Assembly: GCA_040285745.1 (NCBI GenBank)
Contig: JAUFOR010000006.1
Location: 62,001 to 126,000 of the forward strand
Reading direction: 5' to 3'
DNA length: 64,000 bases
From: Barthelona sp. PCE
Lineage: Eukaryota; Metamonada: BaSk clade
Position numbers and translations under genes: made by a program. Under the pieces are notes generated by a model, which was not told where the DNA came from, did no database searches, and was given only the letters and a program-made list of their open reading frames with translations. This document shows, one piece after another, positions 8,774 to 19,102 of this stretch; position 1 is the first letter of the stretch, and each line of letters begins with the position of its first letter.

Positions 8774-11700
8774 ATGCCAAAAAGTTTAACAATTGAAGAT
8801 GTAGCGCTCTGCGCCGATTGCGAGGCAGACAACGTGCTTAGCATTCGCAGCTTATCAATATACAAAGGGCAATTTGATCATGTGGACGTGTTAAAGCATT
8901 GTCCATTCCTGGAATACCTGTTCCTCTCTCGCTCAAGGCTGAGCAGCATGTCATCATTGCATTTTCTGCGAGGATTGCGTGTTTTGGATTTGAGTTTCAA
9001 CAATATCTCATCACTACCTGACGCTGGCTTCTGGGCGAACTTCCCCATGCTAGAGGTCATCTATTTGCATGGCAACAAGATCAAGAGCATTAAGAATCTC
9101 TTAGGTATTCGTGCTTGTCCGAATTTACGCGTTGTTACGTGTTTTGCAAACCCTGTATCATCACACCCTTCATACCGCCACATTATTGTCAACAGCATAC
9201 TCACTCTAGACGCTCTGGATGGATATGTTGTTGCAGATGAAGAGGTTATTGAGGGATTGCGTTCACTAGCAAATTTTAGAAAGTTGGCTCCCCAGTTCCT
9301 TATGTCTTTTCAATTCCCATCAAAGGAGGCATACGAAGCACTTAATATGGTCCACGATAAGAAGTTTGAGATATGTGACTTACCAACAAATTCATTTAGT
9401 GAGTGCCACAAATATCTTTTAGCTTTACGAAAGGAGGTTCACAAGATCCAGCACTATCACTCCCCTATCTTAATTATACAGAGACACTTCCGTGGTTACT
9501 TAGTTCGTCGAGATTTACGAGTCGAGATTCTGGAGAAACACCGTGCGGCAGTCACGATCCAAAGATTTTGGCGAGCATATAAAGAAAAGCAACGTAAGAA
9601 GCTTGTTAAGCAGGTTATTGTGATCCAACGTGTTTTTAGAGGGTATATGGAGAGGAAGAATTACCGTTTATTAAAGAAGAGACTGTTACGTGAAATCGAT
9701 GGCAGCGCAATTGTATACTTGCTGCCACGATTTTTACAGCCACTGTTGGAACTCGTGCGTATTAAAATTAGTGCAATGGGTATATCACCTGAGGAAGTTA
9801 GCGAAAACATAAGTTTTAGGTTTTCAAACTACGTATATCAGGGAAGAACAGTACCATCGAAGGTTGCAGATTTTTTAGTTGAGCGTGTTCCAATATTCAT
9901 TGATTTGGAGGAAGGCATCACAGTGAGACAGCATGGTAATACGCTGTTGATGCGCCATCGTGACTTTATTAATCGTTGCTTATCAAACGCAGCCATTGAT
10001 CCGCTTCGCTTCGAGGCGGTTCATGGAAACGTGTACAACAAGAGTAAGTATCATAAAGATTTCTTGGATACATATGAGTTGATCCATCATCCAATGCGAT
10101 GGTTGTTCCAAGATGATTTTTTTGATTATTTCAGTAAGTTGTCTTTGAAGGAAACACCTTTTAGGAACAGATTGATAGCTGTAAGGCTTTCAGGGATTTT
10201 TGCCTCGGTTGCAGATTTACCACCCAAACTAAAGGAGAAGAGCGACCCCACTTGTCTTTTCCTGACACGGACAGAGCTCAAGGAGGCATGCGCACCGAGT
10301 GTAATTGCTAACGCTTTCCTTCGTTATAAAGCAAGCCTAAACGTTCAGTTGTACCGACGATGGTTTAACAATGCAGCACTGAACTGCATTCTCAACACAT
10401 ATAACAAGTACAGGGCCCGCAGATCTCTGGAGTTCAGACGGAGGATTGTCCCAGCCGTGCTCATGATCACTGAACCATCATTTGTTATTGCAAGTCGGTT
10501 CTTTGAGGAGGTTAATACACTTCTCGAGAAGAGACGCACCCTTCCCGAGCAGGACTTCACAGCAAAGATTTTCACATCGAAGAAGAAGGGCTCGCTTATT
10601 GTGTCAGTGTTGCAGCTTGAAGGTCTGCTTCCTTTTGACTGGCTTTCTGCCATCAACGAGCAGGTGGATGTCACCGACTGTACAGTATTGTCTTCGTTTA
10701 ATATGCGGACGACGTCTCTCACATCGCTCGGGTCAACTATACCTGCAGTGTTGAATTTGCGTGGTGCCCGTCTTGCGACAGGTCGTGAGGTAGCTCCGTT
10801 GTTGAAACATACAGGAAGCATCATTAAAGACCTGACAGAGGGGTTTTATGTCCCGTTAGTAACGGAGCAAGAGCCCAAGAAGGAGAACAATTCGTATCAT
10901 TCGTTAATACGCCGTTCCTCAGTTAGTTTAGGTGGTCCCAGCGAGTCACGCATTAGTGGAGTATCGCATCAGCCGTCGTTCCTTGGAAATGAGATCCAGG
11001 AAGAAGAGGAGCGTACTGTGCTCTTCACCGAATACGGATACAGTACATCTTTGTACAATATTGATGATAGACCCAGCGAGATTCCTGTATTCTTGAACGA
11101 CAAGGTGCGTAAGTTGGAGAGCGAGCGTCTTCCTCAGGCTCTAGATAGTTTCTTTGTTGTTCACTGCAATTCAGTCTCGGAAGCACGACTACGTGCTTAC
11201 TGTTTTTATTCTATGTTGAGTGACATCACTCCCTCGTGTCTTTTGAGACCGATAAAGGCAACATCAGGCACCAATGACAATGAACGGAAGGTGGAGAGTG
11301 GTGAGAGTATGCGATTCGGTATGTTTTCAGCACCCAAACCGGAGAATACAATCGCACACTTCTTAGCACAGGAGGCTGAACGAAACCAGTTTATGAAGAA
11401 GCAAAGCACCGAGTTTGGAGGAGTTTCTTCAAGATTTCCGCCTCCGCAGACAGGGGTGTCAGAGCATACGCGTATGAGAATAGATCTTGGAACTCCAGTT
11501 GTTGAAGACAATGTTCTTATTAGCGGACGCAGCAGACTGGATGAACATCAGCTTCTTGATGGAGACTTCTTGATGAACACAGCGACACCGGCCATGGTTG
11601 AGGTTGAGGAAGAAGAGACGATGCTGGTTGGAAAGCGACTCAATCTAACAGAATATCGTGATATTAAGCGTCTTGACAAGTCCCAATTGCAAATCGTAGG

Positions 11701-12475
11701 CCTGGAGGACCGTCTCCGAATAAGCACCATTCTTGATATCCAGAAGCAGCAACAGCTAGAGGAGAATCAGGAGAAGGTTGCAGCGGTTCGCGCTTGGAAG
11801 AGTTATACGAAGCGCCCAGTAGAAGAGGACAGAGCAGCTATGAACAAGGCAGAGAAGCGGCTGAATGAGACACTTGTTGAAGAGATTGCTATTGCTACAA
11901 TGCGTGAGAAACGTGAGAAGATGAAGAAGGTCGCTGAGCCAACAGTTCATGCCATTTCTAACGCTAAAAAGCAGGATGAGGATGCAAAACTTCGTGAAAA
12001 GTTACACCGTGAAGAACAGAAACGTGTTGACAAGGCACGTACTGAAGCTAATGATGCTCATAAGCGCAGGACGATGCAACTGGCCAATGAGCGCAAGAGA
12101 ACACGGGTCCAGTCGGAAAACAAGGTTGTCAACAAACGTCGTGCCAATCAATTTGCTCGGAAAGTTAATCAATTGTCCAGTCATCTGAAGACGTGGAGAC
12201 ATTCACATATGCGTGCAGTAGCTGATGAAGAGAGCAAGAAAAAGATAGCTGATATGAGAACGGAACGTCAGAGGAGACAGAAAATTGCAAAAGAACAGAA
12301 GAAGAATAAGCGAAAAGTTTCATTGAGATCCAAAAGTTCTCTTGCTCTTGTTGATATATCGAGTCCAGTTCCAGACAAGCTTGGAGATCTGAGAAAACTA
12401 GATCTAACCGCTTCTGTTGGACCACAAACAGACCGCAAACCAGTTAAAATCTCAACGACGGTTCTTGAGTTGTAA
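8774..12475 (+). CDS. LRR and IQ-motif ciliary protein, LRRIQ3-like
   Basis: About 1233 residues, starting at ATG 8774 (MPKSLTIEDVALC). Residues 20-160 are leucine-rich repeats ending in a cap with FWANFPMLEVIYLHGNKI, ACPNLRVVTCFANPVS and YRHIIVNSILTLDALD. These line up with the LRR cap of vertebrate LRRIQ3 (FWNGLKNLKLLYLHDN, YRHVLVNSIWPLKALD). Around residues 230-300 are three calmodulin-binding IQ motifs (IIQRHFRGYLVRR, TIQRFWRAYKEKQ, VIQRVFRGYMERK), the first at the position of the LRRIQ3 IQ (SPVLIVQRWIRGFLVRK). The C-terminal 300 residues are a charged coiled coil, also as in LRRIQ3. The family is associated with cilia. The protein is about twice the length of the human one, with a large middle insertion. 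Confidence 0.75.
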   Translation: MPKSLTIEDVALCADCEADNVLSIRSLSIYKGQFDHVDVLKHCPFLEYLFLSRSRLSSMSSLHFLRGLRVLDLSFNNISSLPDAGFWANFPMLEVIYLHGNKIKSIKNLLGIRACPNLRVVTCFANPVSSHPSYRHIIVNSILTLDALDGYVVADEEVIEGLRSLANFRKLAPQFLMSFQFPSKEAYEALNMVHDKKFEICDLPTNSFSECHKYLLALRKEVHKIQHYHSPILIIQRHFRGYLVRRDLRVEILEKHRAAVTIQRFWRAYKEKQRKKLVKQVIVIQRVFRGYMERKNYRLLKKRLLREIDGSAIVYLLPRFLQPLLELVRIKISAMGISPEEVSENISFRFSNYVYQGRTVPSKVADFLVERVPIFIDLEEGITVRQHGNTLLMRHRDFINRCLSNAAIDPLRFEAVHGNVYNKSKYHKDFLDTYELIHHPMRWLFQDDFFDYFSKLSLKETPFRNRLIAVRLSGIFASVADLPPKLKEKSDPTCLFLTRTELKEACAPSVIANAFLRYKASLNVQLYRRWFNNAALNCILNTYNKYRARRSLEFRRRIVPAVLMITEPSFVIASRFFEEVNTLLEKRRTLPEQDFTAKIFTSKKKGSLIVSVLQLEGLLPFDWLSAINEQVDVTDCTVLSSFNMRTTSLTSLGSTIPAVLNLRGARLATGREVAPLLKHTGSIIKDLTEGFYVPLVTEQEPKKENNSYHSLIRRSSVSLGGPSESRISGVSHQPSFLGNEIQEEEERTVLFTEYGYSTSLYNIDDRPSEIPVFLNDKVRKLESERLPQALDSFFVVHCNSVSEARLRAYCFYSMLSDITPSCLLRPIKATSGTNDNERKVESGESMRFGMFSAPKPENTIAHFLAQEAERNQFMKKQSTEFGGVSSRFPPPQTGVSEHTRMRIDLGTPVVEDNVLISGRSRLDEHQLLDGDFLMNTATPAMVEVEEEETMLVGKRLNLTEYRDIKRLDKSQLQIVGLEDRLRISTILDIQKQQQLEENQEKVAAVRAWKSYTKRPVEEDRAAMNKAEKRLNETLVEEIAIATMREKREKMKKVAEPTVHAISNAKKQDEDAKLREKLHREEQKRVDKARTEANDAHKRRTMQLANERKRTRVQSENKVVNKRRANQFARKVNQLSSHLKTWRHSHMRAVADEESKKKIADMRTERQRRQKIAKEQKKNKRKVSLRSKSSLALVDISSPVPDKLGDLRKLDLTASVGPQTDRKPVKISTTVLEL

Positions 12476-12503
12476 ACAGTTTTATCACCTTTTTTCAGTA
12501 GTT

Positions 12504-14411
12504 ATGGAACAGTACGATCGATTAGGGGATAGTTTAAGCCATCGAAAGGTCTTTGCACGGTTTAATAATTCACTTATTTCCACAGATTGCATTGCTAATG
12601 TCACAGAGGCTGCACTTACCTTGATTCCCTTCGTATACGAGGGAGGAACAGTTGATCTGAGACAGATAGTCGTTTCGGACTCGAACAAAATTTTTGCGCT
12701 TAATCACGATCCAGAGAAAAATATAGCTTCTGTTGTGGAAATAGACGCAGAAAGTGGTGTCATAGCTGCTATTCCGTTGCCATTTGAACCTATTAAACTT
12801 ATCAACACAGGAGCTTTGTGTTTTTTACCTAATGAGCGAAGTATTGTTTTTATTGAGTTTGATTGCATGAGTACAGAGTGTCCTGTCATTACTGCTGTGT
12901 GCGATGAGTCGGTCTTCTTATGTGGAGGCTCAGTCCAATCGCCATTAGGAAGTGTACCCTTTGTTTTATGTGCTAATGATATTAATTCCCTTGTTATCAA
13001 GGCGCTTCTCACCGAATGGACAGAGTTCCCGTTGGAAAAACCTAAAGAATTCGATTTACGCGCATCATTTACCACCATTTCTGTTGGTTCAGAGGCTTTT
13101 ATTACTGATGGGTTTGAGATATTTAAGTTAGCTCTCAGCGCTGAAGAAATTCGCCTTGACGCGGTTTTACAGTGTTTTTCACGTGATATTGAACTATTTG
13201 AAGTTAATAATAGATTATTAATTACAGGGTATGCTGATTTTGTGACAGATGCTTATACCGCTTCTCTAGGGGAGTGCAATGCATTCCTGCACACCCCAGG
13301 CCGCTCAAGAGAGACGATCCAGCCAGTATACGGTCCAGAAGAGGGATTTGAGTATCTTTCAATTTTTACTGGACTGCATCCCGAGAAGAAATTTTCTGTT
13401 TATGTAAGTGACATGTCCATGTACCTGGTCTCTGTTGAACACTTTGAGGTTCTTAAGGGTGCTACAGTTCCGGTTTTGGATGTTTTTTCAGAAGAGAAGA
13501 GACACCATGACCGAGAAATACATTTTGAAAAGATCGATGTTGTTGAAGGGACTCGTTGTGCTCTCACACACGGAGACGCACTTGTTCCAGCCGAGATGAG
13601 AGCGGAAAACTTTGTTGAATGTGATGTCTCAGCGTTGTATGATATGGTTGGCTGCACAGTCTGGATTTTCTTAGGTGATGACCAGGAGGGACTGCTGCAC
13701 GTGCTTCAGGATACCGTATCGTCATTTTTCCCATGTAGTCGTGCATACGGTCAACCCGTTTTGCGAAGGAACAGCGATCGCAGTTTGTTCACTCAGACAT
13801 GGTGGGGGGTGTGTCAACCCATGGAAGGTACTGTGATGTACAGCGGTGCCACAACCGACATGATTTCTGGATCGAGTCGTACCGTCGTTATAGATAGTGC
13901 CGTTTCAGCTTATGATCCTGTTGTGAAGAGTGGAGTGACACTTGAGCTGGCTAGTGGACCATACCGCATTGCAGAGCGAGTAATTATGGATATGACAGCC
14001 GAGATTGCTCTTATTGCTTCGGATGTAGACGGCGATGATGTCTTTAATACTATCGCTCTGGAAAACCCAAGCACGTATGTGGACGATTGGGATCTTCTAA
14101 ACGACACCCTGTACGTCAAGACACAGCTTTGTTTTGCTACAGCAGTGAGTAATGTAAGCAGGAGCGTTTATGATCGGGTTTTCATCGAGGAGCATCCCGT
14201 ATTCACGCATGCACGTGCAAAAGGGGCGTCAGATGATGATACTGTGACTTGCACCCTTAAAATCAACAAGGTGATGAGTTTTTCTTCAGAAACCATGGTT
14301 TTCATTTTGCGTCGCAAAGACAACAAGGTATTACGCTTTCTTATACATGAAATATTCGATGAACATGAGCAAGAGATCAAGAACGAACAGGATGAATGTT
14401 GTTTACAATAA
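12504..14411 (+). CDS. Unrecognised 635-aa protein, possible beta-propeller
   Basis: Start chosen at ATG 12504 (MEQYDRLGDSL), 28 bp after the LRRIQ3-like stop codon and just downstream of an ACCTTTTTTCAG leader; an in-frame upstream extension would overlap that gene. The sequence is a succession of short hydrophobic beta strands with turns (for example DLRQIVVSDSNKIFAL, IVFIEFD, VFLCGGSV). It has no signal peptide, membrane segment or catalytic motif that I recognise. The pattern resembles the three MPR-start proteins at 28925, 43614 and 45772, but I see no firm sequence identity. The last coding bases overlap the upstream region of the following secreted-protein gene. Confidence 0.5.
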   Translation: MEQYDRLGDSLSHRKVFARFNNSLISTDCIANVTEAALTLIPFVYEGGTVDLRQIVVSDSNKIFALNHDPEKNIASVVEIDAESGVIAAIPLPFEPIKLINTGALCFLPNERSIVFIEFDCMSTECPVITAVCDESVFLCGGSVQSPLGSVPFVLCANDINSLVIKALLTEWTEFPLEKPKEFDLRASFTTISVGSEAFITDGFEIFKLALSAEEIRLDAVLQCFSRDIELFEVNNRLLITGYADFVTDAYTASLGECNAFLHTPGRSRETIQPVYGPEEGFEYLSIFTGLHPEKKFSVYVSDMSMYLVSVEHFEVLKGATVPVLDVFSEEKRHHDREIHFEKIDVVEGTRCALTHGDALVPAEMRAENFVECDVSALYDMVGCTVWIFLGDDQEGLLHVLQDTVSSFFPCSRAYGQPVLRRNSDRSLFTQTWWGVCQPMEGTVMYSGATTDMISGSSRTVVIDSAVSAYDPVVKSGVTLELASGPYRIAERVIMDMTAEIALIASDVDGDDVFNTIALENPSTYVDDWDLLNDTLYVKTQLCFATAVSNVSRSVYDRVFIEEHPVFTHARAKGASDDDTVTCTLKINKVMSFSSETMVFILRRKDNKVLRFLIHEIFDEHEQEIKNEQDECCLQ

Positions 14412-14539
14412 ATATTTGTATAGCTGTTTTTATGGTTCTATGCGCTTTTCTAACGTATATTGTGGACAAAAACCTAGATTTTTCATTTTGTAGAGTAATT
14501 TTTCTCTTTGATCTCGAATTTTTTTTTTTCTCCTCTTTC

Positions 14540-15589
14540 ATGCGATTTTCTGCAGTTTTTATATTGGTTCTGCTTCTTTTCGGGATAAACGCAGAGGAAA
14601 TTGATACCTCAACGTGTCAAAAATTGTGCAAAGTAGTTAATTTACAAGATTCACATCGTTGCCGTTTTCCGGACTATCGTTATGGTGTTTTAAACCGAGC
14701 TTTCACCATATGCTCGAGCAAGGGTATTAGCCACACAAAGTGCGTGGATGAACTGGCAAAGAATGATGTTTCTCATCTGAAAAATGCAATGCGTAAGTCT
14801 AATTCTTTTAAGCGAAAAAAAATTGCTATAGTTGATCTAGAAGACATCACAACACTCACAACAGATGTGATTGATATCCCTGGATGGTCAAGTGGAGTCT
14901 GGGAGGATGATCTGCCCGGAGAACCAGATGAAGCATGTTGGTGTCCAGAAGTGGAACGTATTCCCGCCTCTGCCACATTTGGGAGCTCGAAATATGATGA
15001 AAAGTTTACTATAAAGGGTCAAATGTGTCCAAAACAAGGTTGCCTTTTAAGTGATGAGTTAAGATTGCCACCCGCACCGTTAACATCCACATTTAATTTC
15101 AGACTGGAGCATATCAACCCCCCACAGTACAGCGAAACAAGGAGAAATCCTAGTTGTTATCATCGTATACCGAGTGCGTGTTATTATAAGTACACAACCG
15201 ATAGTTTAACGCATTCAATTGCGCCAACCATCGATGTGTACTGCGCAGACAAGGAAATGCGTCGCCTGAGGCACGGTAATGGTTGTTTAATGGTACAGAC
15301 AAGTGGAGGACAAGCTATTGCAATGAAACCTGAGAGCGGACACATTTATCATCACATAGGAAGCACACGCGAACGTTACGGGCGTGTATTCAAGTATGTA
15401 ACTCATAAACAGGAGCCCATAAGCTTGTATAAGATGGATAATAATGGTGATGGTATTATTCGTCATGGTGATATTGTTTGCTTTACACCTGGATGTAGAT
15501 ACTGTTATAAGGAGAGGGTGGGAAGAATGCTTCGTGAGAAATGTGCTGATTATCCACGCTATCGTATCATAACTCAAAATTTAGAATAA
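14540..15589 (+). CDS. Secreted cysteine-rich protein, unknown family
   Basis: 349 residues from ATG 14540. An in-frame ATG at 14396 exists but lies inside the end of the preceding gene. The later start gives a clean signal peptide, MRFSAVFILVLLLFGINA followed by EEID, so secretion or surface delivery is likely. The mature part has many cysteines, often paired or spaced as CxKLC, CWCP and CRYCY, consistent with disulfides in an extracellular domain. A DNNGDGII segment near the C-terminus resembles an EF-hand or dockerin calcium loop, but only one copy is visible. No family recognised. The stop codon overlaps an AATAAA. Confidence 0.6.
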   Translation: MRFSAVFILVLLLFGINAEEIDTSTCQKLCKVVNLQDSHRCRFPDYRYGVLNRAFTICSSKGISHTKCVDELAKNDVSHLKNAMRKSNSFKRKKIAIVDLEDITTLTTDVIDIPGWSSGVWEDDLPGEPDEACWCPEVERIPASATFGSSKYDEKFTIKGQMCPKQGCLLSDELRLPPAPLTSTFNFRLEHINPPQYSETRRNPSCYHRIPSACYYKYTTDSLTHSIAPTIDVYCADKEMRRLRHGNGCLMVQTSGGQAIAMKPESGHIYHHIGSTRERYGRVFKYVTHKQEPISLYKMDNNGDGIIRHGDIVCFTPGCRYCYKERVGRMLREKCADYPRYRIITQNLE

Positions 15590-15754
15590 AGTTTTCCAGG
15601 CGATTTTGTTTTTGTTTTTTTTAGATTTCGGCACTGTTTTACACTCTCTATTCGCCTTCACACAGCCAAAAATCACACATAAATAAACACAACGTAACAA
15701 TGAACATAGTTTTATGTTTCTTCTTTGATAACCTTTTACATATAGCATCACTTG

Positions 15755-16996
15755 ATGTCAATTTTTGGGGGAACGACAAAGTTCCAGACCGTGGAACACT
15801 CAGAACTTGAGTACCAGCCTATTCTAACTACATTTGATTTCGGACATCCATCCGAAGAGCAGTTGGAAGGTTTACACCTCAAAGCATACCGCAAGACCAA
15901 GGGCCCGAAGTCCACACGCAACTCACGTATTGTTGTTGCCGAATCAAAAGCACTTGACTTTGTTGGTGATAACTACACATCCAAAAGCGCTATAACGCAC
16001 GTGTTAGGCGTCTATGACAAGGAGGAAGGCAAGATGCGCATGATACCAATCGACCACGTGTTCAATCTGAGGAGTGTCCTGCACAATTCTGTCGCTGCTT
16101 ATTCCAAGAAGGTCTATGAGGAAGTCCATGGTAACTACAGCGAGAAACAGCAGGAACTCATTGACGCAATGGGCTCGAGGAGATCAAAGAGAATCTTGAC
16201 TTCAGCTCGCAATCGTCGTCTTGATTCGAGTGGTCTTGCAAAGCTTGAATCGGTGAACAAGCATATTACAGCAAAGGACGCAGTGTCCGTTATTGACCCA
16301 TGGGAGAGTGTGCGTGATAACTTCCCTGAGTTTGATCCAGATGCCGTTGAAGCTTGTGATATATATCCAATGGATAAATTATGGCCTTCAGAAGAAATTA
16401 TGGAGGACATTGATATAAATTTATCCAACTCAGAGATCAAGCGTGAGGAGTTCAGAGATGATATGAACATCAAGAGGGAGTCATTGAAGTTATATGAGGA
16501 CTTGATTGAGCAAGATAAGTTAGATAATTATGCCCTTGTTTTCTTCTTTATTTTGGGTATTTACAGACACAAGAATAAGTATAGTAATGGAGATATTCCT
16601 TTTTATGATCATTATAGATGGGGAGATGCACTCAAGGACTGGTTTAGAGACAAATTTACAACCAAATGTGTTCGAACCTGGCATAATAAGACTACAACTG
16701 TTCATAAGATTGATGGTGCTAAAGAGTTACTGCTTGAAAACTACATTGTTACTATGTTGTTGCATTTAAAGAAATTCACTATTGATGTTGAGGAAGTCCA
16801 TGGTTTACTCGGAGGAGAAACCAGAGAATTTGACAGATACAAGCGACTTTTGAAGAAGATGGGTTGCGAGATTGCACGAGTTAAGAGGGGTGTTCAAGGA
16901 GAGAATATTAAGGTACATGAAGCTACTCTCATTGCACCACTTAAGCCCCCACTCAGCGATTTGCGTAGAATCATGAGCAGAAAGCGCACGAGATAA
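15755..16996 (+). CDS. RNA polymerase I subunit RPA49
   Basis: 413 residues, ATG at 15755. It matches the A49 family along its length: an N-terminal dimerisation part with SRIVVAESKALDFVGDNYTS (compare VLAAETDRLSYVGNNF in human POLR1E), then HVLGVYDKEEGKMRMIPIDHVFNL, an RRSKRILTSARNRR basic patch, and a C-terminal tandem winged-helix region with NYIVTMLLHLKKFTID and a terminal IAPLKPPL (compare LPLPP). A49 pairs with A34.5 on RNA polymerase I and supports rRNA transcription initiation and elongation in the nucleolus. Length is near the family norm (about 415). ACCTTTT lies at 15731, just upstream. Confidence 0.85.
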   Translation: MSIFGGTTKFQTVEHSELEYQPILTTFDFGHPSEEQLEGLHLKAYRKTKGPKSTRNSRIVVAESKALDFVGDNYTSKSAITHVLGVYDKEEGKMRMIPIDHVFNLRSVLHNSVAAYSKKVYEEVHGNYSEKQQELIDAMGSRRSKRILTSARNRRLDSSGLAKLESVNKHITAKDAVSVIDPWESVRDNFPEFDPDAVEACDIYPMDKLWPSEEIMEDIDINLSNSEIKREEFRDDMNIKRESLKLYEDLIEQDKLDNYALVFFFILGIYRHKNKYSNGDIPFYDHYRWGDALKDWFRDKFTTKCVRTWHNKTTTVHKIDGAKELLLENYIVTMLLHLKKFTIDVEEVHGLLGGETREFDRYKRLLKKMGCEIARVKRGVQGENIKVHEATLIAPLKPPLSDLRRIMSRKRTR

Positions 16997-17265
16997 CAAA
17001 ATAAAGATTAACTAATGCAGGATAGTGTAAATGAATTATTTTGGTGTTTGGTATATGTAGGGTGCTTTATAATGCTATATATGAGCTGATGCGCCGTTAC
17101 AAACATATATCCTGGATGATATTAAGGAATTTATCCAAACTTTCAAGATACTACATGTACGGTTCATTTGTCAGTATGAAGTCATCCAATATCCTATATC
17201 AAGGGTAATTGTGATGATCGAATCACAACAGTTATTTGTTTTACGTTTTTACACCTTTTCTATCT

Positions 17266-18311
17266 ATGAGCGACTGGATTTTAGCAATTCTTTCTGTAGT
17301 TGGATTCTTTCTCGGCATATACGTGCTGACATTCATCTTCACTGCGTTTTTCATTGTTGAGACTGAGACAGCTGTAATTATTGAGCGTTTTGGCAAATTT
17401 CACTCAAAAGTATGATTCTCCAAAGGCATTTCTGCTAAAGCATAGCACGAAAAGCCCACTTACATGTCTTTATAGCTTACATTTAGTTAGAGCCTGGTTT
17501 GCATTTTATGTGGCCTTGGATCGACAGACGTCGCAAGTTTATGTGGCGTCACAGCGAGTCGTGGACAGTGAGGGGCCGCAAGAGGCGCCATATTATTCAG
17601 AAGAAGTCATCCGTTATTGATCTTCGCCAAACAGTCCTTGATTTAGGTATTCTTTCAGTCATCACACGTGACAACGTTTCAATTTCCGTGTCCGGTGTTA
17701 TCATTTATAATATTTCAGATCCCGTTCGTGCTTTGTATGAAACTTCAGACCTTCACGCAGCTGTTGAGAAATTAGTACACACAAATATCCGTTCTGTCAT
17801 TGGTGGTCTTAACCTTGAGGATGCTTTTGCTTCACGTGCTGAAGTGAACAGGTTGCTTTTGCAGAAAGTTTCCAGAATTTGTAAGTGTTGGGGTATCACG
17901 ATTGATAAAATTGAACTTCTTGAGATCAATCCTTCACACGATGTCGTCAATGCCATGCATCTTCAACTTTCTTCCGAACGTACACGTCGTGCTCAGGTTA
18001 TTATTGCTCAGGGTCACAGACAAAAGGATAAGTTGGAAGCTGAGGGTCGTTCGCAAGCCGGTATCACTATCTCACAGGCTGAGAGCATTGCTGCTAAGCT
18101 TCGTGGCGTTGCTACCGCTACCGCCAAGACCACTATGGTTGAGGCTGAAGTAGAGCAGTTACGTAAACTCAGCGAAGCACTGAATGGTCTCGCTGACCCC
18201 GCTCAATACGTTTTGAGTTGGATGATGATCGAAGCCCTTCATCATATCGCTCTTAACAGTGATACTGTTGATATGATCTTGCCCATTGAACAGAATCTGG
18301 GCGCCGTTTAA
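17266..18311 (+). CDS. Stomatin/prohibitin-family (SPFH, SLP2-like) protein, one intron
   Basis: Two exons: 17266-17409 and 17487-18311, joined in phase 0, giving 322 residues. Exon 1 encodes one membrane segment (WILAILSVVGFFLGIYVLTF) and the start of the Band 7 domain, ETAVIIERFGKFHSK. Exon 2 resumes with LEPGLHFMWPWIDRR, exactly as in stomatin-like proteins (ERMGRFHRILEPGLN). Then follow DNVSISVSGVIIYNI, the CWGITIDKIELLEINP strand, and the C-terminal helical oligomerisation region (ERTRRAQVIIAQGHRQ). Such proteins form ring-like scaffolds in membranes; SLP2 sits in the mitochondrial inner membrane, but the location here is not shown. Exon 1 is easily missed because exon 2 is open by itself. 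Confidence 0.88.
17410..17486 (+). other. Spliceosomal intron, 77 nt (stomatin-like gene)
   Basis: Begins GTATGA after TCAAAA and ends GCTTACATTTAG before TTAGAGCCTGG. Removal restores an uninterrupted Band 7 domain. The intron contains an in-frame TGA. The 3' end is a compact branch-point plus splice-site motif (CTTACATTTAG), almost identical to that of the eL32 intron. Confidence 0.9.
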
Positions 18312-18368
18312 TGTGAATATTGTAATAAAAAAACGTCGATAATTGTAGTTTATTTTACAGAACTATAC

Positions 18369-18941
18369 CTAGAACTTAATACCCGGTAGGTTCACTTCTT
18401 CACCTGTGATAGGGTTGTAACGACCATTGGAACGTGTGTAAAGTTCGACTCTTCTGCGCTTCATACGATCTAGTGACATATCATCCTGGTGCGCCAACTC
18501 CTGACCTTGGGCGTTATCATTGAGCTCAAGTGTGATGGGATTAAAGGCCTCAGAGCGACGAGTTTTCTGACGTTGCTGCAGAAACTCAACCTTTCGCTCA
18601 TCGCGCTTGTAATTTTCTTCAAGTTGTTGGAATCGCTGTTCATCGCGACGTAGAGAATGGTTACGGCGTGCCTGCAGGGATTCATTCCTTCTATTGATAT
18701 CAGCATCCCTTTGCTCCTTATGATAGTTGGTGAAATTTGATGAAAATCGCTCACTTTCCTGAATGTATCCTGGTGTACCCTTCTCGCCGTACATAGTCTC
18801 GATTCCTCCGTCGTATGCGTAGTAGTTACCCGAACGTCCTTTAAGATGGTTCTTTTCGATTTGTTCCTTATCTGATGTCATCTGACGCTCCGCCCGTGTG
18901 CGGGGCTGGATAGCGTGTATTTTCATTTGAGATACGTCCAT
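18369..18941 (-). CDS. Small charged helical protein, unknown; possible flagellar protein
   Basis: 190 residues from ATG 18941 (MDVSQMKIHAIQPRTRAERQ). The frame is open further upstream but that extension looks non-coding. The protein is rich in Arg, Glu and Gln, with a central helix (about 70-125) dominated by RRDEQRFQQLEENYKRDE. Two copies of an NPIT motif flank the C-terminal part: AFNPITLEL and RYNPITGEEV. Short NPxTGE-type motifs recur in axonemal microtubule-associated proteins, so a flagellar role is a guess only. It converges on the stomatin-like gene with a 57-bp gap. Confidence 0.5.
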   Translation of the reverse strand: MDVSQMKIHAIQPRTRAERQMTSDKEQIEKNHLKGRSGNYYAYDGGIETMYGEKGTPGYIQESERFSSNFTNYHKEQRDADINRRNESLQARRNHSLRRDEQRFQQLEENYKRDERKVEFLQQRQKTRRSEAFNPITLELNDNAQGQELAHQDDMSLDRMKRRRVELYTRSNGRYNPITGEEVNLPGIKF

Positions 18942-19102
18942 TGTTATCACAAAAACCCAAAAATGGAGAAGTATGAGGTTAAAAACTATAAACAAGTATT
19001 ATTCATTCTTTACTCGGCCTCAACAGCACCATTGCCGCAGATTTACTGTGAAATACCAACCAAAACCAAAATATTCGTTGTGGTTGCAAATTGCCTGCAA
19101 TT

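Noticed and set aside
14396-14539. Upstream start for the secreted protein (ATG 14396)
   Set aside because: It overlaps the end of the preceding gene, and its hydrophobic translation is less like a start than the signal peptide beginning at 14540.
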